From JAICLK01 sp963742655 (GTDB lineage Bacteria > Patescibacteriota > Saccharimonadia > Saccharimonadales > UBA4665): a stretch of 64,000 nt of DNA. Position 1 is the stretch's first letter. Each line of letters begins with the position of its first letter. Below, one piece after another: positions 48,948 to 56,678 of the stretch. The notes beneath the pieces are model-generated. The model saw only the letters and a list, made by a program, of their open reading frames with translations. It made no database searches and was not told the DNA's origin. Position numbers and translations under genes: made by a program. The DNA is taken from contig CAVUMM010000005.1 in the NCBI GenBank assembly GCA_963742655.1, positions 558,001-622,000 on the forward strand. Direction: 5' to 3'.

Positions 48948-49706
48948 ATGGCGGATATTACTCAAAAACTGACAATTTTAATAACCGGCGCGACGTCCGG
49001 GTTCGGGCTGGAAACGGCTAAGTTGCTGGCTGATGACGGGCACAGACTCATTCTCGTAGGGCGACGAAAAGAGAAGCTGAAGGAAATCGCTGGTTTACTC
49101 AAGACCGATACGCTTACCGTAGCGCTCGACGTAACGAATAAGGCCGATGTTAAGTCCATGTTTGAGAAGCTGCCAGCAGAATTCCAGGAAGTCGACGCAG
49201 TCGTAAATAGTGCCGGTCTGGCGCTGGGTATGGAACCGGCTCAGGACGCCGACATGGACGATTGGGATCAGATGGTCGATACGAATATCAAAGGATTAAT
49301 GTACGTCACGAGGTTTGCGCTTGACGGTATGAAAAAGCGCGGCGGCGGACTGATAATCAATATCGGTTCGGTCGCCGCTTTCCTGCCTTATAAAGGCGGC
49401 AACGTATATGGCGCGACCAAAGCGTTCGTACGCCAGTTTTCACGCAATCTCCGCACCGACCTGTTCGGTACCGGCGTCAAAGTATCAAACATCGAGCCCG
49501 GAGCCGCCGAGACAGAATTTTCCATCGTCCGATTCAAAGACAGACAAAAAGCCGACGATTACTACAAAGGCTGGACCCCGCTCACACCGCAGGACGTAGC
49601 AGCAACTATCGTGTGGGTCATCAAGCAGCCGAAGCACGTCAACATCGATAATGTCGAAATAATGTCAGTTGACCAAACCTTTGGCGGTACCGTTTTGAAT
49701 AAATAA
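48948..49706 (+). CDS. SDR, YdfG-type NADP-dependent 3-hydroxy acid dehydrogenase
   Basis: 252 residues. Cofactor motif ITGATSGFGLETAKLLADDG, VGRRKEKL, VVNSAGLALG, the catalytic INIGSVAAFLPYKGGNVYGA TKA and the family-typical EPGAAETEFSIVRF. YdfG-type enzymes act on serine or hydroxy acids. GGAAG precedes the ATG. It is probably in an operon with the Ldh2 gene. Confidence 0.9.
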   Translation: MADITQKLTILITGATSGFGLETAKLLADDGHRLILVGRRKEKLKEIAGLLKTDTLTVALDVTNKADVKSMFEKLPAEFQEVDAVVNSAGLALGMEPAQDADMDDWDQMVDTNIKGLMYVTRFALDGMKKRGGGLIINIGSVAAFLPYKGGNVYGATKAFVRQFSRNLRTDLFGTGVKVSNIEPGAAETEFSIVRFKDRQKADDYYKGWTPLTPQDVAATIVWVIKQPKHVNIDNVEIMSVDQTFGGTVLNK

Positions 49707-49731
49707 TGCGCACCAAGAGCCTGTTTGCCGT

Positions 49732-50595
49732 TTACTGGATTTTTACACCATGCCAGTTAAGCCCGTAGCCGCCGCTCCAGATTTCAAACCCCGTATCAAT
49801 GCCGGTAAGATACCAATCTTTGTGGATACACGCGCTGCCAGTTGGGCACGTGATGGTGGTGGCTTTGTCCCAGAATTTATTAAGACTCAAATTTGATGTG
49901 CTCGAAGTTTCAGTGTTACGCCAGAACTCTAGAAAATTCCACGTACGCGTAGTGCCGTTGCTGGTAGCCGACTGACGCCAAAAGTATAGGTCGTATGAAT
50001 TATCGCCAAATACGTTGGTGAAATGCTTGTAAAAGCCAGTGGGCCGAGCGCGGTTTTTGCGGTTGAGATTTATTAAGATTTCGGCGCCGCGCGACGGCCC
50101 GATGCTGTTGCTTTGATTAAACCAGATGTCGTAATTGGCATCCCAGGCGCCGGCAGCGTTATTGGTGGTAATGTTACCGGTGGCCAGCCAGCTGCCGAGG
50201 CTCGATTCCTGTTTGGGCCAACCGTTCGAATAACAGCTTTGATTGGAGCAGCCGCGAATGAGGTTTGGATATGCTCGCACGCCGCTGCCAGTGGAGCCGG
50301 TACCGCCGTCGTATACGGTAAAATCAGCTCCGCCGTCCGTGTTACGCGCGCATTGGTCGCCGCCGCCATAGCGGTCGTTGTTCAAGTCATAATTATTGCC
50401 GGCAGAATCATGGACGATTCGATTGAGTGTAAATTGACTGCAACTGACATTGGCGGCTACCGCTGCACTACCGTTCGTCGCCGCGCGGCTTTTAACTACA
50501 AAGTATGTGCCGCCAACCGCACCAAGCAACACAAACGCTAACAAGGGCATGAGCAAGTGGCTTACGCCAAGAGAGTCTAATTTTCTATAACCCAT
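49732..50595 (-). CDS. Membrane-anchored or secreted GH12-like glycoside hydrolase
   Basis: 287 residues. The N-terminal anchor LGVSHLLMPLLAFVLLGAVG and GTYFVV (about 10-34) ends at RAAT. The rest follows family GH12 (endoglucanase/xyloglucanase): VRAYPNLIRGC, WDANYDIWFNQSNS, the strand AEILINLNR (candidate nucleophile Glu172) and, near the end, DWYLTGIDTGFEIWSGGYGL (candidate acid/base Glu271). These match the order of known GH12 enzymes. The start overlaps the previous gene by 19 bases. It would let the cell attack beta-glucan or xyloglucan at its surface. Confidence 0.78.
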   Translation of the reverse strand: MGYRKLDSLGVSHLLMPLLAFVLLGAVGGTYFVVKSRAATNGSAAVAANVSCSQFTLNRIVHDSAGNNYDLNNDRYGGGDQCARNTDGGADFTVYDGGTGSTGSGVRAYPNLIRGCSNQSCYSNGWPKQESSLGSWLATGNITTNNAAGAWDANYDIWFNQSNSIGPSRGAEILINLNRKNRARPTGFYKHFTNVFGDNSYDLYFWRQSATSNGTTRTWNFLEFWRNTETSSTSNLSLNKFWDKATTITCPTGSACIHKDWYLTGIDTGFEIWSGGYGLNWHGVKIQ

Positions 50596-51089
50596 TTGTA
50601 ATTATATCCGGTTCTATTTGGGAATGTGGCTTGTACGTAGCTCCCCGAAGTTTTGCCTGACGCGGCTAGTAAATTACCATTCCACTTGTTTTGAAATTGA
50701 TAAGGGTTGCTAGTGTTCTTTAACCATGTTTCATTTGACTTTCCCGATGAGCATGCCCCTCTAGCCACTGAAAGTATGTTAGCCGTAGGTGAGTACAAAC
50801 AATTACCGGATTTATCTTGAAATTGATTTGCAGCAACGCCTCCCGATTTCACCGTCCATAATGCCCAGCCCGTTGTTTTTACGAATATGCTTTTTCCCAC
50901 CCCAGTAGTTACAAGGCATTCATTCGGCTTGCTGGACAAGCAAATATGTACTTTACTGCCTATAGTTAGGCTCGGTGTAGCGGCCTTACTTTGACTTAAC
51001 AAATATACGCCGCCGATCGCACCGAGCATGACAAAAACAATTACGGGAACAATCAAGTGGCTGATACCAAGTACATTGAGCTTTTTCAT
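50577..51089 (-). CDS. Anchored secreted protein with lectin-like repeats
   Basis: 170 residues. The anchor LGISHLIVPVIVFVMLGAIG and GVYLL matches that of the GH12-like neighbour. The mature part has repeated short units ending in a cysteine and Trp or Phe (GWALWTVKSGGVAANQFQDK, NPYQFQNKWNGNLLAASGKT and YNYKWVIEN). A beta-trefoil carbohydrate-binding fold is plausible, which would suit its coupling to the glycosidase gene. A TATAAA-like box lies about 12 bases before the ATG. Confidence 0.6.
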   Translation of the reverse strand: MKKLNVLGISHLIVPVIVFVMLGAIGGVYLLSQSKAATPSLTIGSKVHICLSSKPNECLVTTGVGKSIFVKTTGWALWTVKSGGVAANQFQDKSGNCLYSPTANILSVARGACSSGKSNETWLKNTSNPYQFQNKWNGNLLAASGKTSGSYVQATFPNRTGYNYKWVIEN

Positions 51090-51229
51090 TTCATTTTTCC
51101 ATTTATATTTTAATTCTTACGCTTACATTCAGCGTAGACTTGCCAGATGATAAAGTCAATGGAAAACAGCAATACATATCGCGGATTTTCAAGTTCCATA
51201 TTATGATTGTATGGACGGGAGAGACCGAT

Positions 51230-51724
51230 ATGGCGTTTGAATATCATTGGTATCGCAAAGAAGCGAATTTCGGGCCGGTTGTTGAGACTGAAGTCGCCGG
51301 CGGCACGCACTTTACGATTGAAAGCGTGTTGATGTTCGATGGCAAATTTGTAGCTTTGCGCCGTCCAGAGGCGATCCCGCACCACGAAATTCCATCACGT
51401 GTCGGCAAGCCGCTGCTTTATTTTGTGCACGATTTGCCGATGTGGGGAGAGTCGCTCGAGCAGTACGTCAGACGAATCGTGAAAGAGCAAGCCGGAGTGG
51501 GCGTAAAGAATTTCCGTGTCGTAGATTTAACCATGAACATGTATGGAGACAGTCAGCAATGGGCGCTAACGCCATATCTGGTAGTCGAGATCGACAAGCT
51601 GCCGGTGCCCGGAAACTACGGCAATGAATTGACGGAAGTCGTTACCTTTACCAAAGATACCATTCCCGACGGCTTCGGCTGGTATACTACGGAAGAATTA
51701 AAGCTATTATTGGAGAAAGTGTGA
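51230..51724 (+). CDS. Divergent Nudix-like protein
   Basis: 164 residues. The segment DLPMWGESLEQYVRRIVKEQ plus AGVGV lies where a Nudix box is expected, but with RR-IVKEQ in place of RE-xxEE, so metal binding may be lost. A strand-rich N-terminus and a C-terminal WYTTEELKLLLEKV fit the fold. GGGAGAG lies 8 bases before ATG 51230; ATG 51203 is possible. Its stop overlaps the next start (TGATG). Confidence 0.55.
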   Translation: MAFEYHWYRKEANFGPVVETEVAGGTHFTIESVLMFDGKFVALRRPEAIPHHEIPSRVGKPLLYFVHDLPMWGESLEQYVRRIVKEQAGVGVKNFRVVDLTMNMYGDSQQWALTPYLVVEIDKLPVPGNYGNELTEVVTFTKDTIPDGFGWYTTEELKLLLEKV

Positions 51725-52374
51725 TGGGAAAGTTAGTTGTAATCACGGGTACAAGTCGGGGGCTTGGTCTTGTACTCGCGAAAGAATTTGATGCGAATGG
51801 GTGGAAAGTGGTGGGCACGGGCCGGTCGCCGCAGCCTGGTGATTTCCCGGCGAATGCTGTATACAAACAGTTTGATGCGAGTGACGCGAAAGCGGTTGGA
51901 TCGTTTTGGAAATTTATCCGCGACAATCATCCGGGTGGGGAAATCTGTCTGGTGAATAACGCAGGCGGTTATGTCGGTGGCAGCTTGGCGGATACAAAGA
52001 CGGATGATTACGAACAGCAAATGCGCAGTGCATATTTCACAGCCGTATACATGACGAAAGGACTGGTGTCAGTTGCTCCAAAGGCTAGAGTAATTAACGT
52101 GATATCCTCAAGCGCGCTGACAGCGCATAAAAACAATTCGGCCTACGGCGCGGCAAAAGCGGCCGAAATGCACTTTTTCAAAGCCCTGCAGCAAGAATTC
52201 AAATCGGACCAATACCAAATCACCAATCTCTATCCGAGCGATATTGCCACGGCTGGCACGCGCCCCAATGCAATTGACCCGCAAGATTTGGCAGCGTACA
52301 TTCGAAATCTAGCCGAATCGCAGGATACCATATACTTGCGTGACGTAACGATGTATCCGCGGGTGAAAGGATAA
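51724..52374 (+). CDS. Short-chain dehydrogenase/reductase
   Basis: 216 residues. VITGTSRGLGLVLAKEFDAN is the cofactor loop, LVNNAGGYVGG follows, and the catalytic part is NVISSSALTAHKNNSAYGAA KAAEMHFF (Ser, Tyr, Lys). The start overlaps the stop of the Nudix-like gene, and a GTG-started YciI-like gene follows at 52376, so a run of five small genes (51230-53789) appears co-transcribed and translationally coupled. Confidence 0.88.
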   Translation: MGKLVVITGTSRGLGLVLAKEFDANGWKVVGTGRSPQPGDFPANAVYKQFDASDAKAVGSFWKFIRDNHPGGEICLVNNAGGYVGGSLADTKTDDYEQQMRSAYFTAVYMTKGLVSVAPKARVINVISSSALTAHKNNSAYGAAKAAEMHFFKALQQEFKSDQYQITNLYPSDIATAGTRPNAIDPQDLAAYIRNLAESQDTIYLRDVTMYPRVKG

Positions 52375-52375
52375 T

Positions 52376-52711
52376 GTGCAATTCTTGATTATCGGGCGCG
52401 ATGGCACGGACGGCAAAGCGATGGAGCGGCGAATGGCAGCGCGGTCGGCGCATATCGAAATGGGTGACAAGTTGTTTGCGTCCGGCAACATGTGGTACGG
52501 CGCGGCACTGTGGGACAGCGAAAATCAAATGATTGGTTCAATGTATTTGGTGGACTTTCCGTCGGAAAAGGAATTGCACGAATGGCTCGAAATAGAACCA
52601 TACATCGCCGGCAAAGTCTGGCGAAAAGTCGAAATCCAAAAATGCAATGTCCGCGACCCGTGGCAATTCAATCGGTCCAAAGCGTGGTTCGAAGAACGGG
52701 AAAAGCAATGA
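52376..52711 (+). CDS. YciI-like protein
   Basis: 111 residues, GTG start one base after the previous TAA. The YCII-type fold is shown by MQFLIIGRDGTDGKAMERRM, HIEMGDKLFASGNMWYGAAL and GSMYLVDFPSEKELHEWLEI. The family is ferredoxin-like, with some members acting as hydrolases or binding partners. Its end overlaps the start of the S51 peptidase gene by 4 bases (ATGA). Confidence 0.75.
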   Translation: MQFLIIGRDGTDGKAMERRMAARSAHIEMGDKLFASGNMWYGAALWDSENQMIGSMYLVDFPSEKELHEWLEIEPYIAGKVWRKVEIQKCNVRDPWQFNRSKAWFEEREKQ

Positions 52712-53331
52712 AACTTTTTCTATCGGCTTTAATGATCAATCAATAGCAGGCGAGCGAGCTGGCCGTGCTGGTGGGGAAGCGGGCGCAGGATATTAAAATT
52801 GTGTTGATTGAGAATGCCACCGAACCGTATCCCGAAGGGCAATCTTGGATTGACGGAAACCTGATAGCATTGAAAAGTTTTGGTTTTGAAGTGGAATTGG
52901 TTGATTTGAAAAAAAACAAAACTCAACTTGTTAAGTTAGAAAGTATACTAGCGGCAAGTGATGTTATATGGCTTGGCGGCGGAAATGCCTTCTATTTGCG
53001 CTGGATACTGAAAGATGTCGGAGCAGATAAAATAATTACTAAACTTGTTAAGCAAGGTTATGTACTGGGCGGCGATAGTGCAGGTGCGATCGTGGCCGGC
53101 CCGACGCTGAAATATTTCGATTCCGCCGATGACCCGAAGGATGCTCCAGGAGTCGTCATTGACGGACTGCGATTGACCGACCAGGTCGTGGTACCTCACA
53201 TGGACAATGAAAAATTTGCTTCAGTAATTCATGGTATAAATGACAGACTTCGAGCTGATGGCTACGAAACCGTACCTATCAACGATGGACAAGCACTTGT
53301 AATAAATGGCGACATAACCAAGATAATATGA
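52708..53331 (+). pseudogene. Peptidase S51 (dipeptidase E-like) with an in-frame TAG
   Basis: ATG 52708 overlaps the previous stop and reads MKLFLSALMINQ, then TAG (52744-52746), then QASELAVLVGKRAQDIKIVL with no frame change. This is the normal S51 start (MKLFLSS...L). The body has LGGGNAFYLRWILKDVG, YVLGGDSAGAIVAG with the catalytic serine, and VVPHMDNEKFASVI. A nonsense change at codon 13, stop read-through, or reinitiation at GTG 52765 are possible. The body is otherwise intact, about 207 residues. Confidence 0.75.
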
Positions 53332-53789
53332 GGACAATCCATCGGACAATTGTTTCCGCACTTATCATTTCCAAAGACGGCAAGTTGCTGATGGGCAAAA
53401 AGGATCCGACACGGCTGGTTTACGACGCCGATTGCTGGCATATTCCGGGCGGCGGCGTGGACGAGGGCGAAAGTTTGGAACAAGCTTTGCGGCGCGATAT
53501 GCTCGAAGAAGTCGGTATTGATGTAGCTGATTGTCGGGTTGTGCTGGCAGATAATAAGGGGCGCGGCGAAGCCGAGAAAGACCTGAATAGCGGTGATAAG
53601 GTATGGTGCAAAATGCAATTCAACGTTTTCCGTGTTGACGTCAATAAAAATGCTAGCGACATTCAAACCCAAATTAGTGACGATTTGATAGAACTAAAAT
53701 GGATTGATATCGCCAATTTAGCAGAGTATAAACACACCCCACCTTCTATGGGGCTGTTCGAACGCTATAAACTTGGCAAGAAGAATTAG
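53328..53789 (+). CDS. Nudix hydrolase
   Basis: 153 residues. The box is GGGVDEGESLEQALRRDMLE plus EVGI, with VSALIISKDGKLLMGKKDPT before it. The start overlaps the S51 stop (ATGA). It closes the coupled run of genes that begins at 51230. The substrate is not predictable. Confidence 0.9.
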   Translation: MRTIHRTIVSALIISKDGKLLMGKKDPTRLVYDADCWHIPGGGVDEGESLEQALRRDMLEEVGIDVADCRVVLADNKGRGEAEKDLNSGDKVWCKMQFNVFRVDVNKNASDIQTQISDDLIELKWIDIANLAEYKHTPPSMGLFERYKLGKKN

Positions 53790-53884
53790 TCGGCCAATAT
53801 CCATTGAGTTTTCCGTGCACGTATAACGGCAGGTGTGCTTAATGCGAACCCACAACCACCGGAAATTATTCAACTTCGTGGTTT

Positions 53885-54154
53885 TTATTTTGTCCGCCTG
53901 GCCGTTTCCTCTGCCGACATGCTGCCCCAGTATGCAGTAAATCCTAATGCCCTAGCATCCATTAAATCTATTGCCTGCCGTATACACTCTTCAGGAAGTC
54001 CGGCGAGCGGATGTGCTGCGTTTTTATCTTCGACTACGTATGCAGGTGCAACAACATCATGCAGCGCTAAATCAAACGGTCGATCATCTGGCAAGTCCGC
54101 CAAAATCTCACGTTGTTGTGCGAATTGCTCACGGGGTAGTCCAAAATCACTCAT
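53885..54154 (-). CDS. Small protein of unknown function
   Basis: 89 residues, acidic and soluble: MSDFGLPREQFAQQREILAD, then LPDDRPFDLALHDVVAPAYV and a helical C-terminus. No family is recognised. GAGAGG lies about 12 bases before the ATG at 54154. It may be a free-standing small gene. Confidence 0.5.
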   Translation of the reverse strand: MSDFGLPREQFAQQREILADLPDDRPFDLALHDVVAPAYVVEDKNAAHPLAGLPEECIRQAIDLMDARALGFTAYWGSMSAEETARRTK

Positions 54155-54374
54155 AATTACAAAAAACCTCTCTAATCATTGAGTTAATACTTTTATTTAC
54201 CGCATTCCTGCGATGCTAGTTGAGCAGCTCTTCTATTTTGATGGTTTACGAGCTGTTGTCTGACTTTTGATTATACGCTCGTCTGGCCTACTGTAAAGCG
54301 GGTTTTGTTTTTTTGCGCCGTAATAATTCTCACAAAACCGTACCCGTGTGAATTTTAATCATTTGACAATACAG

Positions 54375-54453
54375 CGTCATTCCAGCATAGGCTGGAATCT
54401 AGTCAAACAGGAATTCCTAACATACCGGATCCCAGATCAAGTCTGGGATGACG
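54375..54453. repeat. 79-bp palindromic repeat with two hairpins
   Basis: The ends CGTCATTCC and GGGATGACG are inverted. Inside, TTCCAGC-ATAG-GCTGGAA (54380-54397) and ATCCCAGA-TCAAG-TCTGGGAT (54429-54449) form hairpins. The motifs resemble a palindromic repeat type found dispersed in many bacteria. It lies in an otherwise empty stretch (54155-54490). Only one copy is in this window. Confidence 0.75.
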
Positions 54454-54490
54454 GCACACACAAACTACTGTTAAGGTATAATGACGGATA

Positions 54491-55297
54491 ATGAAACTTC
54501 TGAGCGGCAAAGAGCTGGCCGAATTTATTAAGGAACGGCAGGCGCATGAGGTGCGTAGTCTTGTTCAGGCCGGTCATGTGCAGCCTCGGTTAGCGATCGT
54601 ACTGACTATCGATCATCCGATAATTGCTGTTTATGTAAAAAAGAAAAAGCGCTACGGTGCCGATATAGGTGTTGACGTAGACATACATCAAGCCAAACAA
54701 GACGATGTTCCAAAGTTAATCGCGGATTTGAATAAAAACGATTCGGTGCATGGGATTATCGTACAACTGCCATTGGGGCGGCCGGATGGGACAGACGATA
54801 TCGTCAATCTGGTTGCGCCGGAAAAGGACGTTGACGCACTTGGAAAAAACGCAAATTTCGACCCTGCCACGCCTATGGGCATACTTTGGCTGCTCGCTGG
54901 ATACAACGTTGACTTGCGGGGCAAGAAAATCCTGTTGATCGGGCGCGGACGGCTTGTCGGTGCTCCGCTTGAGCGGATGTTACTGGCGTCCGGCTATGAC
55001 GTAAAAGTCATTGATCGCGAAACAAAAGATTTAAAAACCGAAACGATTCAGGCAGATGTGATCATTACCGCCACCGGCAGCCCGGCGATTCTATATCCTG
55101 ACATGATTAAGCACGGCGCGGTGGTGGTTGATGCCGGTGTGGCCGGTGAGGGCGGCAAAACCGTGGGCGATGTCGCGCCTGAAGTTTATGACCGCGACGA
55201 TCTGATCATTACCCCCGCCAAAGGCGGTGTCGGTCCATTGACAGTTTGCGCACTTTTCGACAATGTCATTCGCGCCGCCCGACAAACGACTAGTTAA
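54491..55297 (+). CDS. folD: Methylenetetrahydrofolate dehydrogenase/cyclohydrolase
   Basis: 268 residues. It interconverts methylene-, methenyl- and formyl-tetrahydrofolate. It has YVKKKKRYGADIG (catalytic Lys), GIIVQLPLGRPDGTDDIVNL, PEKDVDALG, the NADP loop LIGRGRLVGAPLERML and TPAKGGVGPLTVCALFDN. Slightly short of the usual 280-290. TATAAT (54477-54482) precedes the ATG by 8 bases. Confidence 0.95.
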   Translation: MKLLSGKELAEFIKERQAHEVRSLVQAGHVQPRLAIVLTIDHPIIAVYVKKKKRYGADIGVDVDIHQAKQDDVPKLIADLNKNDSVHGIIVQLPLGRPDGTDDIVNLVAPEKDVDALGKNANFDPATPMGILWLLAGYNVDLRGKKILLIGRGRLVGAPLERMLLASGYDVKVIDRETKDLKTETIQADVIITATGSPAILYPDMIKHGAVVVDAGVAGEGGKTVGDVAPEVYDRDDLIITPAKGGVGPLTVCALFDNVIRAARQTTS

Positions 55298-55370
55298 CCA
55301 ACTTTCAAGCAGTTGAGAATATTCTGATATTACCGGCCAGCCTAAATCCGTCTAAGCAAATTCTCTAAGA

Positions 55371-56678
55371 TTACCGGTTGTTATTCTCTATAGAGTTTAT
55401 AAAATGTTCATATATTTCCGGCGGCATGTGGTGAGAGCCGAGCGTGCGGTAGTCGTAACTTTCGGGAATTTCGAACTGGTATTTGGCGGCAAGTTCGGGA
55501 TATATTTGGGCAGCGAGGTGCATGGCGGCGCGGGATTCCTTGACCTCGCCGACGCATTCCAGCGGTTTATCGCCCTCAATTCCAAGCAGTTGCCGGTACG
55601 TTGGCTCGAGCGCAGGGTCTTGTAACAAGTTCTTGCCGCTGAATAATTTCAGGAGATTTTCCGGTGACACAAACGGCGTAAACGCCAAAAAGATAAATGC
55701 GCATTTCGGGCAGGTTCCATCCCAAAAAATGTGGTCGCTGTCATGTGTAAATGCGCGGTTGCACGAACTGAAAAAATCATGGTATTTATCGAAGCCGACA
55801 TGTGCAAAAATCTCAGCGATGCGCAGCTCGCTCAGCGGTCGTAACAAGGAATAGTAGCGCACGTGATCGCCGAGGGTGCGGGCAAGTAAGTCTTGAAAAT
55901 CCTGTTCAAACTCCTGCGATTTGGAATATTGGTGGTTGATGTCCATGCCTTCGTAATGCAGGGTTGGCTCGTTGGCGGATTGCTCGTTGGATACCACTAC
56001 GTCGCGCCGGCCGGACAGCACGGCAACAATCGAACCGACACAGGCCAGAATAGCTGAAATCGGTATGTGGCCGTTCAATGCGCCGCTTTTGTTTTGTTTA
56101 AGCAACGAGCGGTCCCATTCGCGTTCCACCCAGTAGTGCGGCAAGCCGATGCGCTCGACCAGCGGTCCGAGTTGTGGGCGATGATCCATGCTCCAGGTGG
56201 CGAGATTGTCGATTTTACCGCGTAAAAGCTCTACGCTCACCAGAGAGTCTTTACCGCCGCCGATGCCGATTAATAAGCCTTCGGCTTCGGGGCTGGTAGC
56301 TGGTAGCTGGTAGCTGGCGGTACTCACCGGAAAATTTATTGGTGTGCGCGGATCAAGTTTGTTTACGAAGAAAAATTCGCCAAGTCCGCGTTGATACGTT
56401 TTCGAGTAAAATGCCGCACTCGCGTCATCAAGCTCGCCCTTTCGGACGATGATTTCCGGTGCCAGGTAGGCTTTGTAGTAAGAAACGCCAGCCATGAAAA
56501 ACAAGTTCTGGCAGGCTCTGTCCAATAGCGTAGGGTCGCAGTCGACAAAGTCGAAGTTAAATCGAAAAGTTTCAGTGAAATGTACGCTGCCATCGAAACT
56601 GTAATGCAGCTGCAACCGCTTCGTCGCGGCGTCAAACTCGTAATCTTCAAAAATAAATTGTCGGAACTTTGGCGTCAC
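55371..56678 (-). CDS. murL: UDP-MurNAc-L-Ala-L-Glu epimerase (MurL-like)
   Basis: 435 residues. The motif LLIGIGGGKDSLVSVELLRG (about 136-154) and HYWVEREWDRSLLKQNKSGA, SNEQSANEPTLHYEGMDINH and WDGTCPKCAFIFLAFTPFVS match MurL, which epimerises the terminal L-Glu of UDP-MurNAc-L-Ala-L-Glu. The gene overlaps murD by 4 bases, as in known MurD2-MurL pairs. A heptamer repeat (GCTGGTA, three full units plus five bases) lies in codons about 121-130 between two domains. This assignment is strong on motif and context, but no reference alignment was made. Confidence 0.78.
   Translation of the reverse strand: MTPKFRQFIFEDYEFDAATKRLQLHYSFDGSVHFTETFRFNFDFVDCDPTLLDRACQNLFFMAGVSYYKAYLAPEIIVRKGELDDASAAFYSKTYQRGLGEFFFVNKLDPRTPINFPVSTASYQLPATSPEAEGLLIGIGGGKDSLVSVELLRGKIDNLATWSMDHRPQLGPLVERIGLPHYWVEREWDRSLLKQNKSGALNGHIPISAILACVGSIVAVLSGRRDVVVSNEQSANEPTLHYEGMDINHQYSKSQEFEQDFQDLLARTLGDHVRYYSLLRPLSELRIAEIFAHVGFDKYHDFFSSCNRAFTHDSDHIFWDGTCPKCAFIFLAFTPFVSPENLLKLFSGKNLLQDPALEPTYRQLLGIEGDKPLECVGEVKESRAAMHLAAQIYPELAAKYQFEIPESYDYRTLGSHHMPPEIYEHFINSIENNNR
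56292..56317 (+). repeat. Heptanucleotide repeat in murL
   Basis: GCTGGTA three times plus GCTGG. As seven is not a multiple of three, gain or loss of one unit would shift the murL frame. Confidence 0.75.
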
